NCBI GenBank assembly: GCA_001599595.1
Contig: BCHH01000005.1
Coordinates: 544,316 to 608,315, forward strand
From: Beverwykella pulmonaria
Lineage: Eukaryota > Ascomycota > Dothideomycetes > Pleosporales > Melanommataceae
Direction of reading: 5' to 3'
Length of the DNA: 64,000 nucleotides
Part shown: piece by piece, positions 29,799-41,788 of the stretch
Layout: every line of letters starts with the position of its first letter
Numbering within the stretch: position 1 is the first letter of the stretch
Made by a program: the position numbers and the translations under genes
The notes under the pieces: generated by a model
Told to the model about the DNA's origin: nothing
The model's database searches: none
What the model saw: only the letters and a program-made list of their open reading frames with translations

Positions 29799-31399
29799 CT
29801 ACGACTCACCACCCCCCCTCGGGCCACCACGGAAGCCTCCACCTCGTGGGCCACCACGGTCTCCTCGGAAGTCTCCACGACCACGCCCGCGTCCACGTCC
29901 ACCACCACGGTGATCGCCACGCGGTCCGCCTCGTCCCCTATATCCACCACGACCTTCACCTTGCGGTCCTCCCCGTGCCCTGCCGCCGCGATTGTGATGG
30001 ACCTCGTGGAAGCCGTCGTTCCCGTTCCCAGTTGCCGGAGTGGAGGTAGGCGCTGGTTCAGGAGTGTCGTCGGCCCAGCTCTGAGTACTGCCGATAGGGG
30101 CAGTGGCGTTAGGAGTCTCGGTCTCGGCGAGGTCGCGCGGCACCATCTCAAAAGACTCAGCGAGGGGATCATCTGAGCCAGATGGTTGTTTGTCCCACTG
30201 TTCCTCCGCAGCTGCATTAGCAGCCCCTGTGTCCACGATTGTTGCGGCAGGAGCAGTTGGTGTATCCACCTGGTCTGCGTTTCCGTTGAGCGATGATACA
30301 CCCGCGTTGATCTCGGTGAGCCCCGCGTTTGCAATGGTAGGGTCTGTAGACACTGCCGATGGCTCAGTTTCGGGTGGTGCAGCTTGCGATTGTGCGACGT
30401 CGTCAACCCAGGCCTCTTCAGCGGCGAACGGGGCCTCCTCGAGAGCGGCTTGCTTGATCTGACCATCTGCTCAAAGTTAGTTTCCGCACTGACATCCGTT
30501 GCAGTATCTATCAGGACGTACATGTTACGCTGAGAGTGACGCCCTCGGTGGAGGGGACACTGTCATCCGAGCCGTCAATCAGCTTCTCCGCGGCCGCAAC
30601 CGCACCAGCGTCGCCTCCATAGACCAAGAGCAGTGCACCCTCAAATGCCTTTGTTAGATCCGAGTCATCGTCTTCGAGCTGGCGTCGCGCAGCGGCTGCC
30701 CGTAAGAATCGTGACAGAGTTAAGAACTTTTCTCGGAATGCCTTCTTCTGCTCGAGGGCTGACTCTGCCTTGAGGACTTCCCTCAGCTTCTCAAGTTCTC
30801 CTGAATGTGATTGTTGTAAGAGTTCCTTTTCCTGGGCGATCTTGTGTTGGTACTCCTGGTCAAACTTCTTGTATTGAGCAACTTGCTCCTCGAGCTGGGC
30901 GAGTTGGGCCTGAAGAGCGGGCTTCTTCTGGGCTTGAGCCTTCTGGTCATTGTTGATCTTGCGAGAGGCAACAAGATCGTCGAGGGAGATGCCTGGGTTG
31001 GCTTCGAGGATAGCATCGACCTTTTGCATGGCATTCTGTAGGCAGAAATGTGAGCCCGAGTTGAAGTTAATCTGGGGGAGAAAATTGAGCTTACAAGCTT
31101 TTTGGTTACGTTTCGCATGGTCCTGTAAGCGAAATAGTTAGTAGACATGGCTATTCTGGGGTTGCATAGGCTGCTACTAACTTTTGCAGCTCCCTGACAT
31201 AGGAGTGCTCGCCGTCGGCGCCATTAGTCTTTCCCGCTGGGTCAGAACCGCCAGCGCCGAACTCAGAAGCAGACTGTTCGCGGGCAGCTGGAACGGCTGC
31301 TGCTGCTGCTGCTGCTTCAGCCTTGGCCTTCTTCTTGCGGGCGCTCTTCGACTCGGCGGCGGCGGCGGTTTGGGGGTTGGAGCCGACGTCAGAGGCCAT
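29799..31399 (-). CDS. YAG7-like coiled-coil protein with RGG tail
   Basis: Exons on minus: 31399-31182, 31122-31095 (28-nt micro-exon), 31035-30522, 30466-29799; 475 residues. An Ala/Lys-rich N-terminus leads to a conserved helical block assembled across the micro-exon: SYVRELQKTMRNVTKKLNAM, then QKVDAI, NPGISLDDLVASRKINND and a coiled coil to about residue 240. I associate this block with fungal YAG7-like proteins, though only from memory of the motif. The last 80 residues are RGG/RGRG repeats, a typical RNA-binding, arginine-methylated tail. It probably acts on mRNA or ribosomes in the cytoplasm, but that is inference from the tail. The intron 1 donor is GTTAGT. Splicing at intron 3 makes SVTYGQIKQAALEEA, in frame and well behaved. 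Confidence 0.8.
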
Positions 31400-34300
31400 T
31401 TTCAAAGACTCTTGGGGATCAGATGGTAATTTGAGGTGAGGATTTGAGTGAGAAGTTACGCGTTTGCACGAAAAGTAGAATGAGACTCGGGTGTTGATGT
31501 TTTTGGGCGGCCAATTCGAGTGCTCGTGCCCATAAATGTACGGGAGATTTTCGGCCCCAAGGCCTTGGCAAGGCATTAGCGCGTCCCCCTTTTGTCACAT
31601 CGAAAGTTCATATACAACTTGACTACAGTTTCGGAACTAATCACTCTCACAAATTGGCCGAGGCATCAATTTTTCCTTCTTCTTCTTATCCCCTTCACAA
31701 TTGAAAGACCATGCAATTACTTGTTGTCAGATCTAAAACTGAAGTATCACTGTAGGTTCTGGACTTCAAGGAAACCAACCGAATTGGACCTTTCGAGGAG
31801 GCACAAAAGTCATGCTAGCAGTTATAGCAGGATTTATCTCCGGGAAGTTGATTTTCTTGCCTTTCACCTGCTTTTGCTTGATTGCCCTAGCAGTTGCCTC
31901 GAGGGTACTATTACAGAATCAATTGTATATATGAGACTAGTAAGCCTTGACTGATGAGCACTGCCACCGCCATTAAGAATGTATTTAATAGGTGTTTTAG
32001 AATTTGATTGGTATTAGAGATGCAAACACCATGTTCAACCCTTCTCACGCTTCACCAAAGCGCTAAATATTCTTCAACTCTTGAATCTTATGTAGGCTTC
32101 AAAGTAAACTAGCAACATTTCCGTACTTGCTCGTGGAATCTGGTATATTCACAGAGTAAACCACTGTACCAGTGTCTTTAAAAAGTCAATAGAGTACCTA
32201 GTTGTCAAGCCCACTCGAGTACTGCTACCTCGAACGAGACTTGTGAAAAGTCGACTAATGGAGGCTTGTCCGCACTATCATCTGGAGCAAATTCCTGAAT
32301 ATTACGCGAGGCGTTGATGCACATAGCAAAATCGTCGGGTCTGTCTTAGTGCGCTGGGACCAGGCGAAGATCTGTATAGCGCCTTTATAGCAGTGGGCGT
32401 ACAGCTACTGCGAAAAGTAAGTGTAAGTCTACATAGTGAATATAGGCCTGGGTACGATCAGTTTTTGTGGCAATATACAACTCCAACGGCAAAAGTTGGT
32501 TAGTGGCCAACAAGACTACAGAGCTTCCTGAGGTTAATTGTGGAAGACGATTGCACACGTGTGTGGATGTAAAGCCGTTCGAGGTATACCATTTGAGCTG
32601 CGTGTGCCGCACAAAACCCTCAATCAGCTGTCTGTCTCGTGATATCTGACTAGACTGCGCCATCTTAATAGGCGTTACGCGCCTTGAATAATCTCTTCAT
32701 ACGCAAAGGAGGAGGTAGTCGCCAGTCGCCAGTAAGGCAGCGCACGGCATGCTATAAGGATTATTGAGTGCATATCTCAAGCGTGATTCAGCAGTTTTGG
32801 CTAGATTTGTTCGTCCAGGGTGAGGGGGTACCTAGGAACTTTTTTCGTCTTGCTAGAGCTCTCAGTTGCATCAGTAACTTCCGAAATCGGCTGGACGTCA
32901 CCAGCACATGACCACTCAAACTTAGTTCCACCTCATTAAACGACGAGAAGCCGTGACTTACATATATTTAATGCCAAAAATTGGGGTTGCGTTGAGCCTT
33001 ACTCAATTTTGAAGCTACGCAAGGCCGCGTGGTTTGTGTTAGGGGCTTATGTACGCGCCATACGTAAGAGACAGCACTTGATATCACAACATGTCACGCG
33101 GAGACACTGTAGAGAAAAGCTCAAGTTAGGGAAGGTGCAGCAAGTTGAAATAACGAAAAGACACGAAAGGTAGATTAGAAGAAGCAAGGAGAAATAAGGA
33201 CTTACCCCCAGAATGGCTACAAGTGAAAAAGTAAACCATCACACCGTCGTACACATACGAATTTGGGTTAAAGCATACAGTCCAGTGAGGACTATAAGGC
33301 ATGTGACTAATGGATAGGTCTTGCGCAAGTGATCCTAAGGCTGTGATGAAAACTCATAAGTTTCAGGCAACCGAGGCAGCCTCTAAAAAATCATCGTTCA
33401 GATTTGTAGCAGAAGGAAATGGAATGTGGCTGCTTAACTGTTCGCTCTGTCTCAGAACTTCGAGTGTGGGAATGAATATTTCAATACAAGCGAAATATGA
33501 AGAGAACAAATATTGTGCAAGGCAAGCCTCACAATCCCATGAATTTGTTCTTTTTGAGATACTTCCCCATCCGGCTGTCGCCAGGGCACTAAACAGCCCA
33601 GACGCGAAGATGGTGTGTTGACTGTGGCGAAAAACAGGGCTATGATTCAAGATCATGCCGCAGTCTCTAAGACATAACCAAGAAAGCAAGCAAATCGAGC
33701 CCGTGTGAACAGAGATGGGTTGTGAGAACGAGCCACAGATTGTTCTGATGGGTGGTTCTCTTCTTGCGTGTAATTTGGTGTGGTGCAAGAGAGCGGGAAA
33801 GTTTGATGCGCTCGGGCCGACACTCGAATAAGGAAGGTGTGAACGCAATCGTGTGGCTGGCGGCACTGGTTGGTGGTCACATGCCGTTCATCGAGGTCGC
33901 CCACGTGAAAAGCTCGCCGTGAATGCGTGATTCACGAGGCATCACCTGAAGCCTGCAGCCTGCAGTCAGCAAGCAGAACTGGCGATAAAGAAACGGAAGA
34001 AATCGCCCTGTCCGGAACAAAGAAGTCGGATCAGAAAGGAAGCCGTTATTTTGAAGCAGCCCAGTGTCGTATGATAGGGATTTGTCCCGCTATGAGGTCC
34101 GTGTCTGTCCATACTCATTTTCAGATGAGAAAGCTAGATGAAGAAGCAGGATGGGGATAATAAATATATGGACCGTTCTGGTCATATAAAATCGATTTGT
34201 GTGTGGTAAAGAATGATGGGTTGGATCTTACAGCGGAGGCTGGGGAGTGGGACGATGGCATGGCGTGGAGAGCTTGTGTGATTCGATGGTGCATGCTTAG

Positions 34301-35349
34301 CCTGCCTAGCCGGCTCTTGAGATAAAGGCTCGTGACCCCCGACCCTCATTCATCCCCGTGATCTCCCTCACTGAACTCGTTCATCGACTCTATCTGGGGT
34401 GCTCTATCGTTCTGTGGTGCCTTTAGAAACTTCAAGAGTTGAGGGGTAGTCCATTCGGTCTTCAAATACGCCTACCCTCTATCAAATCCCTTCGTATCCC
34501 AATACTTTTTTCACGACGGTTTCTGAGCTCTTCGAGACTGAAAACGTGATCTCGTCGGCCAACAACATCAAATCATACCGGTAAGTCCATCATCGTTCCG
34601 CATCATCTCTTAGGACCACCTTTCGTTCGCGATTTAGCGCAACACCGTTCATTGGCATGGGCATCGCGATACTGTCTCCGCCTTGTAATGGAATGTCGCG
34701 TCGGCCACCCGTCGCTACTTGCCGTTGTGTTGGTGGTCCATGGCTTTATTGCGTCGCATCCCGTGCTTTCGAGCTGCGCGCGCCTGGGTAGAAACAGCAT
34801 ACGGTGCTGCTGTGTGCTGCCCTCTACCCAGCGACCCACTCGCCGCTATGACTCCTCTTCGAGCAATGGCAGCTTGGTCCTACAGCAAACAGACAATCGA
34901 TGCGACCCCTCAACGTTGTCGGCCTACGATCGTGCTAATGTTTGTCGTCGATTAGAACCTCGCATGCGCCTAACCTGCGCATGATTGCTATCGCAGTGCG
35001 GCACCAGAACTGTACATGAACAGGTGGGCTTCGCGCCGCTATTCAGATCGCAGAAGAAGCTTCATAGGTTTGCGCCTTCGACCTCCAGCGCCGCCCCTCA
35101 CTCTGGCTTGCGCCGACGCCGCTCTCGTCCTAGGCTTCCAGCCTTGTTAACCCTTTCATCTTTCACCGCTGTGTCGCGGCTGCTCACATCGTTGCACATT
35201 CACCGGAGTAACCGCGGCTGTCATTGGCAGCCCTGGAGTGTGCGCGAAGCTGCCGAATAAGACTGTCGCTCCCCACACAAAGGTAGGAATCACTCTCTAA
35301 CAATCTTTTGCCGCCTCTCCTATTACACCGGGACCTTTACAGAAGGAAC
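31400..35349. other. Gene-poor 4-kb region
   Basis: The longest stretch without a supported gene. It holds the YAG7-like promoter, one degenerate MITE-like copy (31750-31916), AT-rich sequence (31950-33300), and then the probable CBF1 promoter and leader, CT-rich from about 34340. Short frames at 33310-33621 and 32385-32663 look like chance. A GTAAGT after ATACCG near 34580 could be a 5'-UTR intron donor for CBF1. Confidence 0.45.
31750..31916 (+). mobile_element. MITE-like element, copy 4, degenerate (167 bp)
   Basis: Starts CTGTAGGTTCTGGACTTCAA and ends ATTACAG. The internal landmarks keep family order and spacing: GCTAGCAGTTATAGCAGGAT near 31814, then GGGAAGTTGATTTTCTTGCC near 31842. Terminal repeats are weak and there is no clear TA pair, so the limits come from the spacing seen in the better copies. 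Confidence 0.45.
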
Positions 35350-36311
35350 ATGGCGGACACTGCTGGCTATCCCACCGACACAACCAAGAGCGGGCTTGGC
35401 TCTCACGGCGAGTTGAAGCGCAAGCGGGATAAACGCGACCAAGGCCCAACCAGACCCGCGCCTTCCACATCCAATACCACAGGCAACACCAACGACCTGA
35501 GCGATCAAGCCACCGCTTCTTTCCTTGCCGCGCACAACGCCTCGACTAACGACGACGAGATGCAGCAGCAGTTCGACGTGCACCAAAACGGCAGCGCGAA
35601 CACAGCAAGTGTGGGCGATACTGCCGCGGCCGCGCTCGCATATCATCAAATGACTGTGCCTCAACCGACAGAGCTCTCATTTCAGACACAGGGATCGGGT
35701 GGGGAAGGCACCTCATTCGGCATGGGTGATCACCATCAACAACAGCAAACCGGCATGCAGGATTTCAGCCTCGAGGCTCTCAAGGCCGCGACGCAAACAC
35801 CGCGATCGGGTCAACCCGCGGCCAACGACTCCCCGCCAAATACAGGCGGCCACAAGCCCCAAGTCGGGTCGGAGGAATGGCACAAGGTTAGAAGGGACAA
35901 CCACAAAGAAGGTGGGCTTCTTTTCCCCTCCCAATACATCTGCAACACCAACTAACTCGGTATCCAGTTGAGCGTCGCCGTCGCGAAACCATCAACGAAG
36001 GCATCAACGAACTCGCCAAGATTGTGCCCGGCTGCGAGAAGAATAAAGGCTCCATTCTACAGCGCGCTGTCCAGTTTATCACCCAATTGAAAGAAAATGA
36101 GCAGCAGAATATTGAGAAATGGACACTGGAGAAGCTCCTGACGGAGCAGGCAATCACTGAATTGAGCGCTAGCTGCGACAAGTTCAAGGCAGAGATGCAG
36201 CGGCATTGGGACGAATGTCAAATCTACAAGCGCGCGTGCGAGAACGCCGGAATCGTGCCGGACGAGATTAAGGAGCGCGAAAACAACTCGAATCAAAACG
36301 ACTCGAGTTAA
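35350..36311 (+). CDS. CBF1: bHLH transcription factor CBF1 (centromere-binding factor 1)
   Basis: Binds CACGTG/CACRTG boxes; in fungi it acts at sulfur-metabolism promoters, and in yeasts at centromere DNA. Exons 35350-35911 and 35968-36311, with a 56-nt intron; 301 residues. The N-terminal 180 residues are low-complexity (Gln, Asn, Thr, Ala). The intron falls inside the basic region: joining gives NHKEVERRRRETINEGINEL. His185, Glu189 and Arg193 form the H-E-R signature for CACGTG recognition. The helix-loop-helix continues with AKIVPGCEKNKGSILQRAVQ, followed by a leucine-zipper-like coiled coil (EKWTLEKLLTEQAITEL). The ATG at 35350 is the first in frame; the upstream extension has none. The motifs leave little doubt. 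Confidence 0.93.
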
Positions 36312-37337
36312 AAATTCGACAAGCATCAACGATACCACCACGGAGGCTCCTTATTCTACGGCAATGCGGCGGGCTTACTTTCATGGTTGACTGTACTTGT
36401 TTCCAAAATACACTTTGCGAGGTAGCTCCCTCTGCAAAACGACTGCATGTCTCTTTCACGATAGGTTGACTGTCACCGAACTGTTCCTAGGGAGTGATTT
36501 CTCCCAAGTCTTTATTCACTTCGACTCACAACACCAGTTCTCACTTGTTTTCTCCGGCGTTAGTCGGCGATGAAATCACTCGCTCGACAGGTTTGGTTCT
36601 TTCTTTCCTTTTGTGTCGAGTGGAGGAGTAGGGCGATGTACGGGGGGCAGCAATAGCAGTACGAAAACCTGTTGCGTAAGCTGAGGTACTCTGACGTCTT
36701 ATTTCTTTTCTTTCGCAACTTCTAAGTGCACATACTTCGGGGTTGAGAAATATCTACCTTAATGAATCGACAGCCATTTGATGACAATGTGTTTTCTCCA
36801 ATTCGTCCTGCCTTGTTCGGGCTCAAGTTTCACCTTGACTACCGATAAATGAGGTCTAGCATTCTTGTTGCTTCTCCGAACAAAACCGGAGCAATTTCAT
36901 GTTCAGGGCATAAGGATCTGCCCACCCCTGCCGATTGCCACAACACAAGGAATGTTGCACTTAGGCATGGAATAACGATGTGAAATTCAATTTCGATTAT
37001 TTTGCTGAAGGGTCATGAAGTAGAAACTCTTGACATGATTATATATAGTGTAGTAATTTGCGCTTCATACAGTGAGCTGTGATTATCCCTTACAGTACAA
37101 CTGTCAGCGGAGCCTTCCAATGTCTTATTGGCTGCTAAGTGCGCATGTGGCACGGTCCCTTTCACCGCTTGGCAGCCTCTAATACACCTTTCCCCTCCAC
37201 CATTGACAATCACTCCACCCCTCCAATCCCCCAAAGCCGAATTTTCCCCTTGCGTCAATCCATGGACTGTGCGTGAGCTCCTCACCAAATATGGTGGCCA
37301 CCGTAACACTCTGCCATAAACACGTCTCCGAGTTGCA
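36312..37337. other. Intergenic, nothing evident
   Basis: CBF1 3' flank and HAM-2 promoter; no conserved frame or RNA gene seen. Confidence 0.5.
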
Positions 37338-40300
37338 ATGGAGAACACAACCCTTCCTGAGGCGTCGCTTGGGGCCCCGGTGGTCGACGAGGCCGAGCTG
37401 ATCGGATTGTCCAGCGCAAACACACCCGTCATCGAAGCAGAACCCGGCGAAGAGCTTGATCCTCCGCTGGACACGGCCGAACAACGAGGCCTCTTACTCG
37501 ACGAGGGCCTGGATCCGCCGCCTCGACAAGATGGAGCCAACATATCGCTTCCTGCGAGACCAGGCCTTCGACGAGAGAACTCAGTCCCCACCCCCGCGCC
37601 GCTACATCTCCCGCCCCCCGCGCCCCCCGCGCCGCCTCAAGAATCCGGACAGCAAACAGACTCGCTCTCGTTGGTGCAGTTACGACGACTCGTTAACGAG
37701 ATGCCCAAGGTCGAGCCTACACCCTACTCCTTCACATATGAGGATGCTTCCTCGTTCGAGGACGAGCTGGAGGAATGGTTCTCATACAGTGTGGAGGAAC
37801 AGGCCATGCTCCTCAAAGCCCAGACATCATTTGCCCACGAGTGGGGCGCCTTCAATGGCTTGGACGGTTCATCGTGCGATGAGGGAGGCATGGAATGGGC
37901 CAAATCTACCAGCGTGCAGCACACGGAGTTTGTTCATTCTCTATTGAGTGTAATCAAGCTACCGGATCCTGTGTCCAGACTGAAGAAACTCGAGGCTTTG
38001 GTGTACATTATTCTCGGTTGCTGGCACGAGAGTGCCGGTGTTCCTGTGACCAACAGTGATGCGGAATCGACTGCACCAGAGAGCACGGATACCACAAACA
38101 GAGCCTCTATTCCCACCTCGGCTTACGAGAAGTCCGGCCTGCAAGTACAATTGATTCGGAAGAATGTCCAATTACTCATCGAGTGTGGGGGTCTCCAAGC
38201 AATCGTGGATACAATGCGATCTTCATGCCTCAGGGCTTGTGGTGTTGATGTGGAACCCGATGCGCCACGCGATGGCAAAGAGGCAGAGCGTCGTGAAGTG
38301 TGGTGTGCTATGACGGCCGTTTACGTTGTCCTCGAAGTTGCACGTATCGAAGAGAAGGAGAGCAAGGACTTGAGCATTCGAAGCGCCGTGCTAGGCCTCA
38401 ACAAGCCCAGTCTTATTGAGCTGCTGATGGGCCTCATTTCAAAGCTACGTTGGGACGAATCAATCAACCTGCCGCTCACGAAAGTCTGTCTTCTCACATG
38501 GAAATCTATCATGGTCTGCTTTGGTGGTCTTCCTGATGTCGAGGTGGCCAAAAACTCGTTTAAGGAAAAGGATCTTGAATCTGCAGATGCCCGGGGCCAG
38601 CCAATTATCACCGCATCGCCTTTGGACTATCATCTGTTCAGGCAAGAAATCAGTTCCAAATATCCAGCTTACAACGCGCCGCCTCCTCTCTTTCCCCTCG
38701 AGCCTGAGAACAACTCCATTCTCCCACCGCTCAAAAACCATCCGAACAAGGTTGCTGGTAACCACGTCTTTGGCTCCGGACTCGGGAACATGAATGGAAA
38801 TAATACTTCCATATTTCATCAACCTGTCCATATTGCCACTCCCGCACCTTCACCTCCACCATCTCCGGCGGGACCGGGCGGTAAGGGCGGGAAGAAGCAG
38901 AATTACCAAACAAATCAGCTCTTCCCTTTCCTCTACCCTCCACTGGATGAATCCAGCAACAAACTTGGCGGCAAAGGTTCAACAGACCTTCAAGATCTAC
39001 TCGTGGGTCGCAAGTGGGAAGGCTCCGACATTCCCGCTTCGATCCTGGAGGCTGCTGAGTTGTTCTCTAAGCGTATGAGAGCCACTCGCGCCATGAAGCA
39101 ATTGTGGGAGGAACGTGTGCTATTTATGAAATACGAACGGGGCTGGTCTGGCGCAGATGAGAACACTGATGTGGACATTCTGTCACTTGAACCAAACGGT
39201 GAAAGTTCAACAAAGGAGACCCCTCACCCTGGAAGTGTTGAGGAGAGGTTGGGTTTGGTAGAGGAGTGCTACGTAAGTCATACCCAGTTCTCCCAAGGCT
39301 TTAATGTTAAAATCGTTTCAGCAAACAGCATTGCCACATTTGCAATCGATCATCATAGTTTTGATAAAGGCGATCTTGTCACATGTGACGGCACTAGTCA
39401 CTCAAGCAAATGGGCCGAATGGTCTCCAGAGTGGCTTCCAATTCCAGGAGAATCAGAACGGAACGGCATCAGGAAGGCCTGATACGAATGGGGTCAATGG
39501 CCATAACGGACCCATAACCACGAACGAGGAGCTAGATGCGGTGCGAACTCAAGAAATCCTTGACAAGGCAGTGTCCGGAATATTGATTCTACTATTGAAG
39601 TGGTTCAAGGTGTCCCGTAAGCGCTTATTATCCTACGTTTATTATCAATTTCTAATATCAGTCTGCAGATATTCTGAAATTCGAGTACATAACTCAACTT
39701 CTCGTTGATTCCAGCTATGTGCCGTTGATTTTGAAGCTATTACAGCTGCAAGAGATTGAGAAAGTAGTCAACTATAAATGCGAACAAGAAGAACTCAAGT
39801 TTGTCGCTGTCTCTGCTTCTTCTATTTCTTCCTACTGACTTCCTCAGCTTCTTCCACTTCTGTCGCGCTCATTCCAGACTCGGAATTGAGGAAGAAAAAC
39901 CTTCAGACAAGCCCGAGGTTGATTCTGATTCCGACGACGCGGCTCCACCTCCGATTCGATTACGACGCGCTGAGGATCCGGATTCTGAGGCAGAGCCGTC
40001 AGCCCTACCACAAGTATCACAGCCTCCTGAAGTCGATGAACTAGGCTTCCCCACCAACGAGGTCCCCAAAGAACCCATCACAAACTTCTCGTGGCGAGCC
40101 TTCTTCACATCTATCAACTACCTCCGCATCATGCAAAAGATATGTAAGAACAAGGCGCATCGCAATCTCATGCTCGTGACCTATAAATCTTCACAGTTTC
40201 TCCGGAAGAGCCTCAAAGTACCACAACCCGAGTTACGGTTATACACGCTCAAGTTATTCAAGAACCAAGTCCCCTACTGTGGGAGAAAGTGGCGGCAATC

Positions 40301-40607
40301 CAACATGCGTGTGATTACAGCTGTGTATTTACACTGCAGACCAGAGCTACGAGATGACTGGCTGGCGGGCAGCGATGTCGATGCGGAGGTTGACGAGAGC
40401 GTGCCTCTGGAACAGGCTCTTCGAGCCCTAACTCACTGGCATAATCTAAAGCGATACCCTGAGGGTATGGGTGCTAGAAGTGGCGTGTTGGAGGAGGAAC
40501 AGGACTTCTTTAGGCGAGAGTTGGAGAAGATGGATTGGGGCGACGAGGTGGCTAATGATGCAGAATTGGAGCAACAAGGTTGGGATATGCAGGCAGAGGC
40601 TTGGTGA
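37338..40607 (+). CDS. HAM-2: STRIPAK complex subunit HAM-2/FAR11 (STRIP1/2 homologue)
   Basis: Scaffold of the striatin-interacting phosphatase and kinase complex, which in filamentous fungi is needed for hyphal fusion and sexual development, and sits at the nuclear envelope/ER. Exons 37338-39272, 39322-39616, 39669-39798, 39848-40607; introns 49, 52 and 49 nt; 1039 residues. After a 110-residue disordered start come the N1221 domain (PYSFTYEDASSFEDELEEWF, FAHEWGAFNGLDG) and later the FAR11/STRIP C-terminal domain. The latter has LPHLQSIIIVLIKAI, LLQLQEIEKVVNYKCEQEEL, then a split NFFHFCRAHSR, and NFSWRAFFTSINYLRIMQKI. Splices are confirmed by these conserved joins; donor 3 is GTTTGT. Pro-rich inserts (about 500-530) and an acidic insert (about 815-860) are variable regions. 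Strong call. Confidence 0.92.
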
Positions 40608-40651
40608 AGATGGAATGACGATATTAAGAAGGGAGGAGTGTTTGAAAGTTG

Positions 40652-40805
40652 CTGTAGTGAAGGACAGAGTAATACCCAATGCTTAGTTTCAGGAGGCTCA
40701 GGTTCAATGCAGAACACATGGCGTAAAGATTGTGACCAGAAGTTCTATTGCTCTTTGCCCGAGGTTTTTAACACTCTTGCTATTCTCCTTAGACGTGGCA
40801 GTATG
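40652..40805 (+). mobile_element. MITE-like remnant, copy 5
   Basis: The right half is clear: CTCTTTGCCCGAGG at 40752, then TATTCTCCTTAGACGTGG at 40781, the same terminal block as copies 1 and 3, ending CAGTATG. The left end is eroded and the start given (CTGTAG at 40652) is a guess by length. It begins about 45 bp after the HAM-2 stop codon, so it may be transcribed in that 3' untranslated region. Confidence 0.42.
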
Positions 40806-41580
40806 TGGTACACTCAAAAGGATAGGATAGTTCCTTAAACCAAGCAAGGCACCCATTCAGAGACGTTCGTTGGTAAGCATAGTCAACTGTTCCACTGCTT
40901 GGCTTGCGCGTTACATCCACAAGCAATCTCTTAAGTGCAGCTTGAGAAGACTCAACTTGCACCTCGTCGGATGTTCTGTGCCGATACAAAATCTTCCACC
41001 ACTAAAAGTGCCACTCCATCGTGCGAAAAACCCCGCAAATGAAGGATAGGCGTGAGACTCTCATGCGCCTCATGGGGCCCGAGTGGTGCGAAGTCGACCC
41101 ACCATCCGGGTAATCATGAAACTGCCAGGCTGGAAGCGAGGGAAACGAAATAAACAGTGTCTGATCTACGGCGCCAACCCAGAAACATGGGACAAGATAT
41201 ATCAACGTCGGAACTTCGTTCACGCCTCATGGTTCTGCACTTGCTGGTTTAGGACTGGCGTTTCGGTTGGTGTTGCTGTTTTCTCGCACGTCAACATTGC
41301 CATCTGTTAACCCTGGTTTCCAACGTGTCATTGAGAAGGATTTTATGAAGTTTCAATATTGTTATGGCAGCCTCTCCAAGCCCGATGAGGGATACCTAGT
41401 TAGCGATGGCGGTCTGACGCCGCCTGGATTTCTTTTGCTGTATGAATCTTGAATCTTGTACTCCTTTCATTCGAGGACTTGTTTCAAGCCTTCATTTCGA
41501 TACCTGCATCGATCCCAAAAAGAAACCCCTACAATTTTTTGCCCCACCCACGACATTACGTTGTTAACGTTCACATTGCA

Positions 41581-41587
41581 TATATAA
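41581..41587 (+). promoter_or_regulatory. TATA-like box of the LPMO gene
   Basis: TATATAA about 200 bp before the AA9 start codon, followed by a pyrimidine-rich leader. Plausible core promoter, position only. Confidence 0.35.
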
Positions 41588-41788
41588 TGCTAAGCATGAC
41601 ACCAGAGTTTTTTTCACAACAGCTCTACAGCGCATTTCACTCTTCCCGTCCTTTGACATTTCCATTCTTTTTTAGCTCTACCTGTACCCTTCATCGATTG
41701 AAGCTGGTTCCTTTCTCATAAGCCTTCGTTGACTTCGAAACTTTGCACCGACTCTATCCTTATCCCATCTCGAATATCTATATTCGCA

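Larger units (their letters stand above)
40608..41788. other. Intergenic between HAM-2 and the LPMO gene
   Basis: Holds a MITE-like remnant near the HAM-2 stop codon and the LPMO promoter. No other gene is apparent. Confidence 0.5.

Noticed and set aside
32385..32663. 92-codon frame on the minus strand
   Set aside because: Protein-like in places, but no recognisable motif, no good ATG context or splice partner; treated as chance or an unreadable relic.
33310..33621. 103-codon frame on the plus strand
   Set aside because: No family resemblance, no neighbour relation and no sign of splicing; not listed as a gene.
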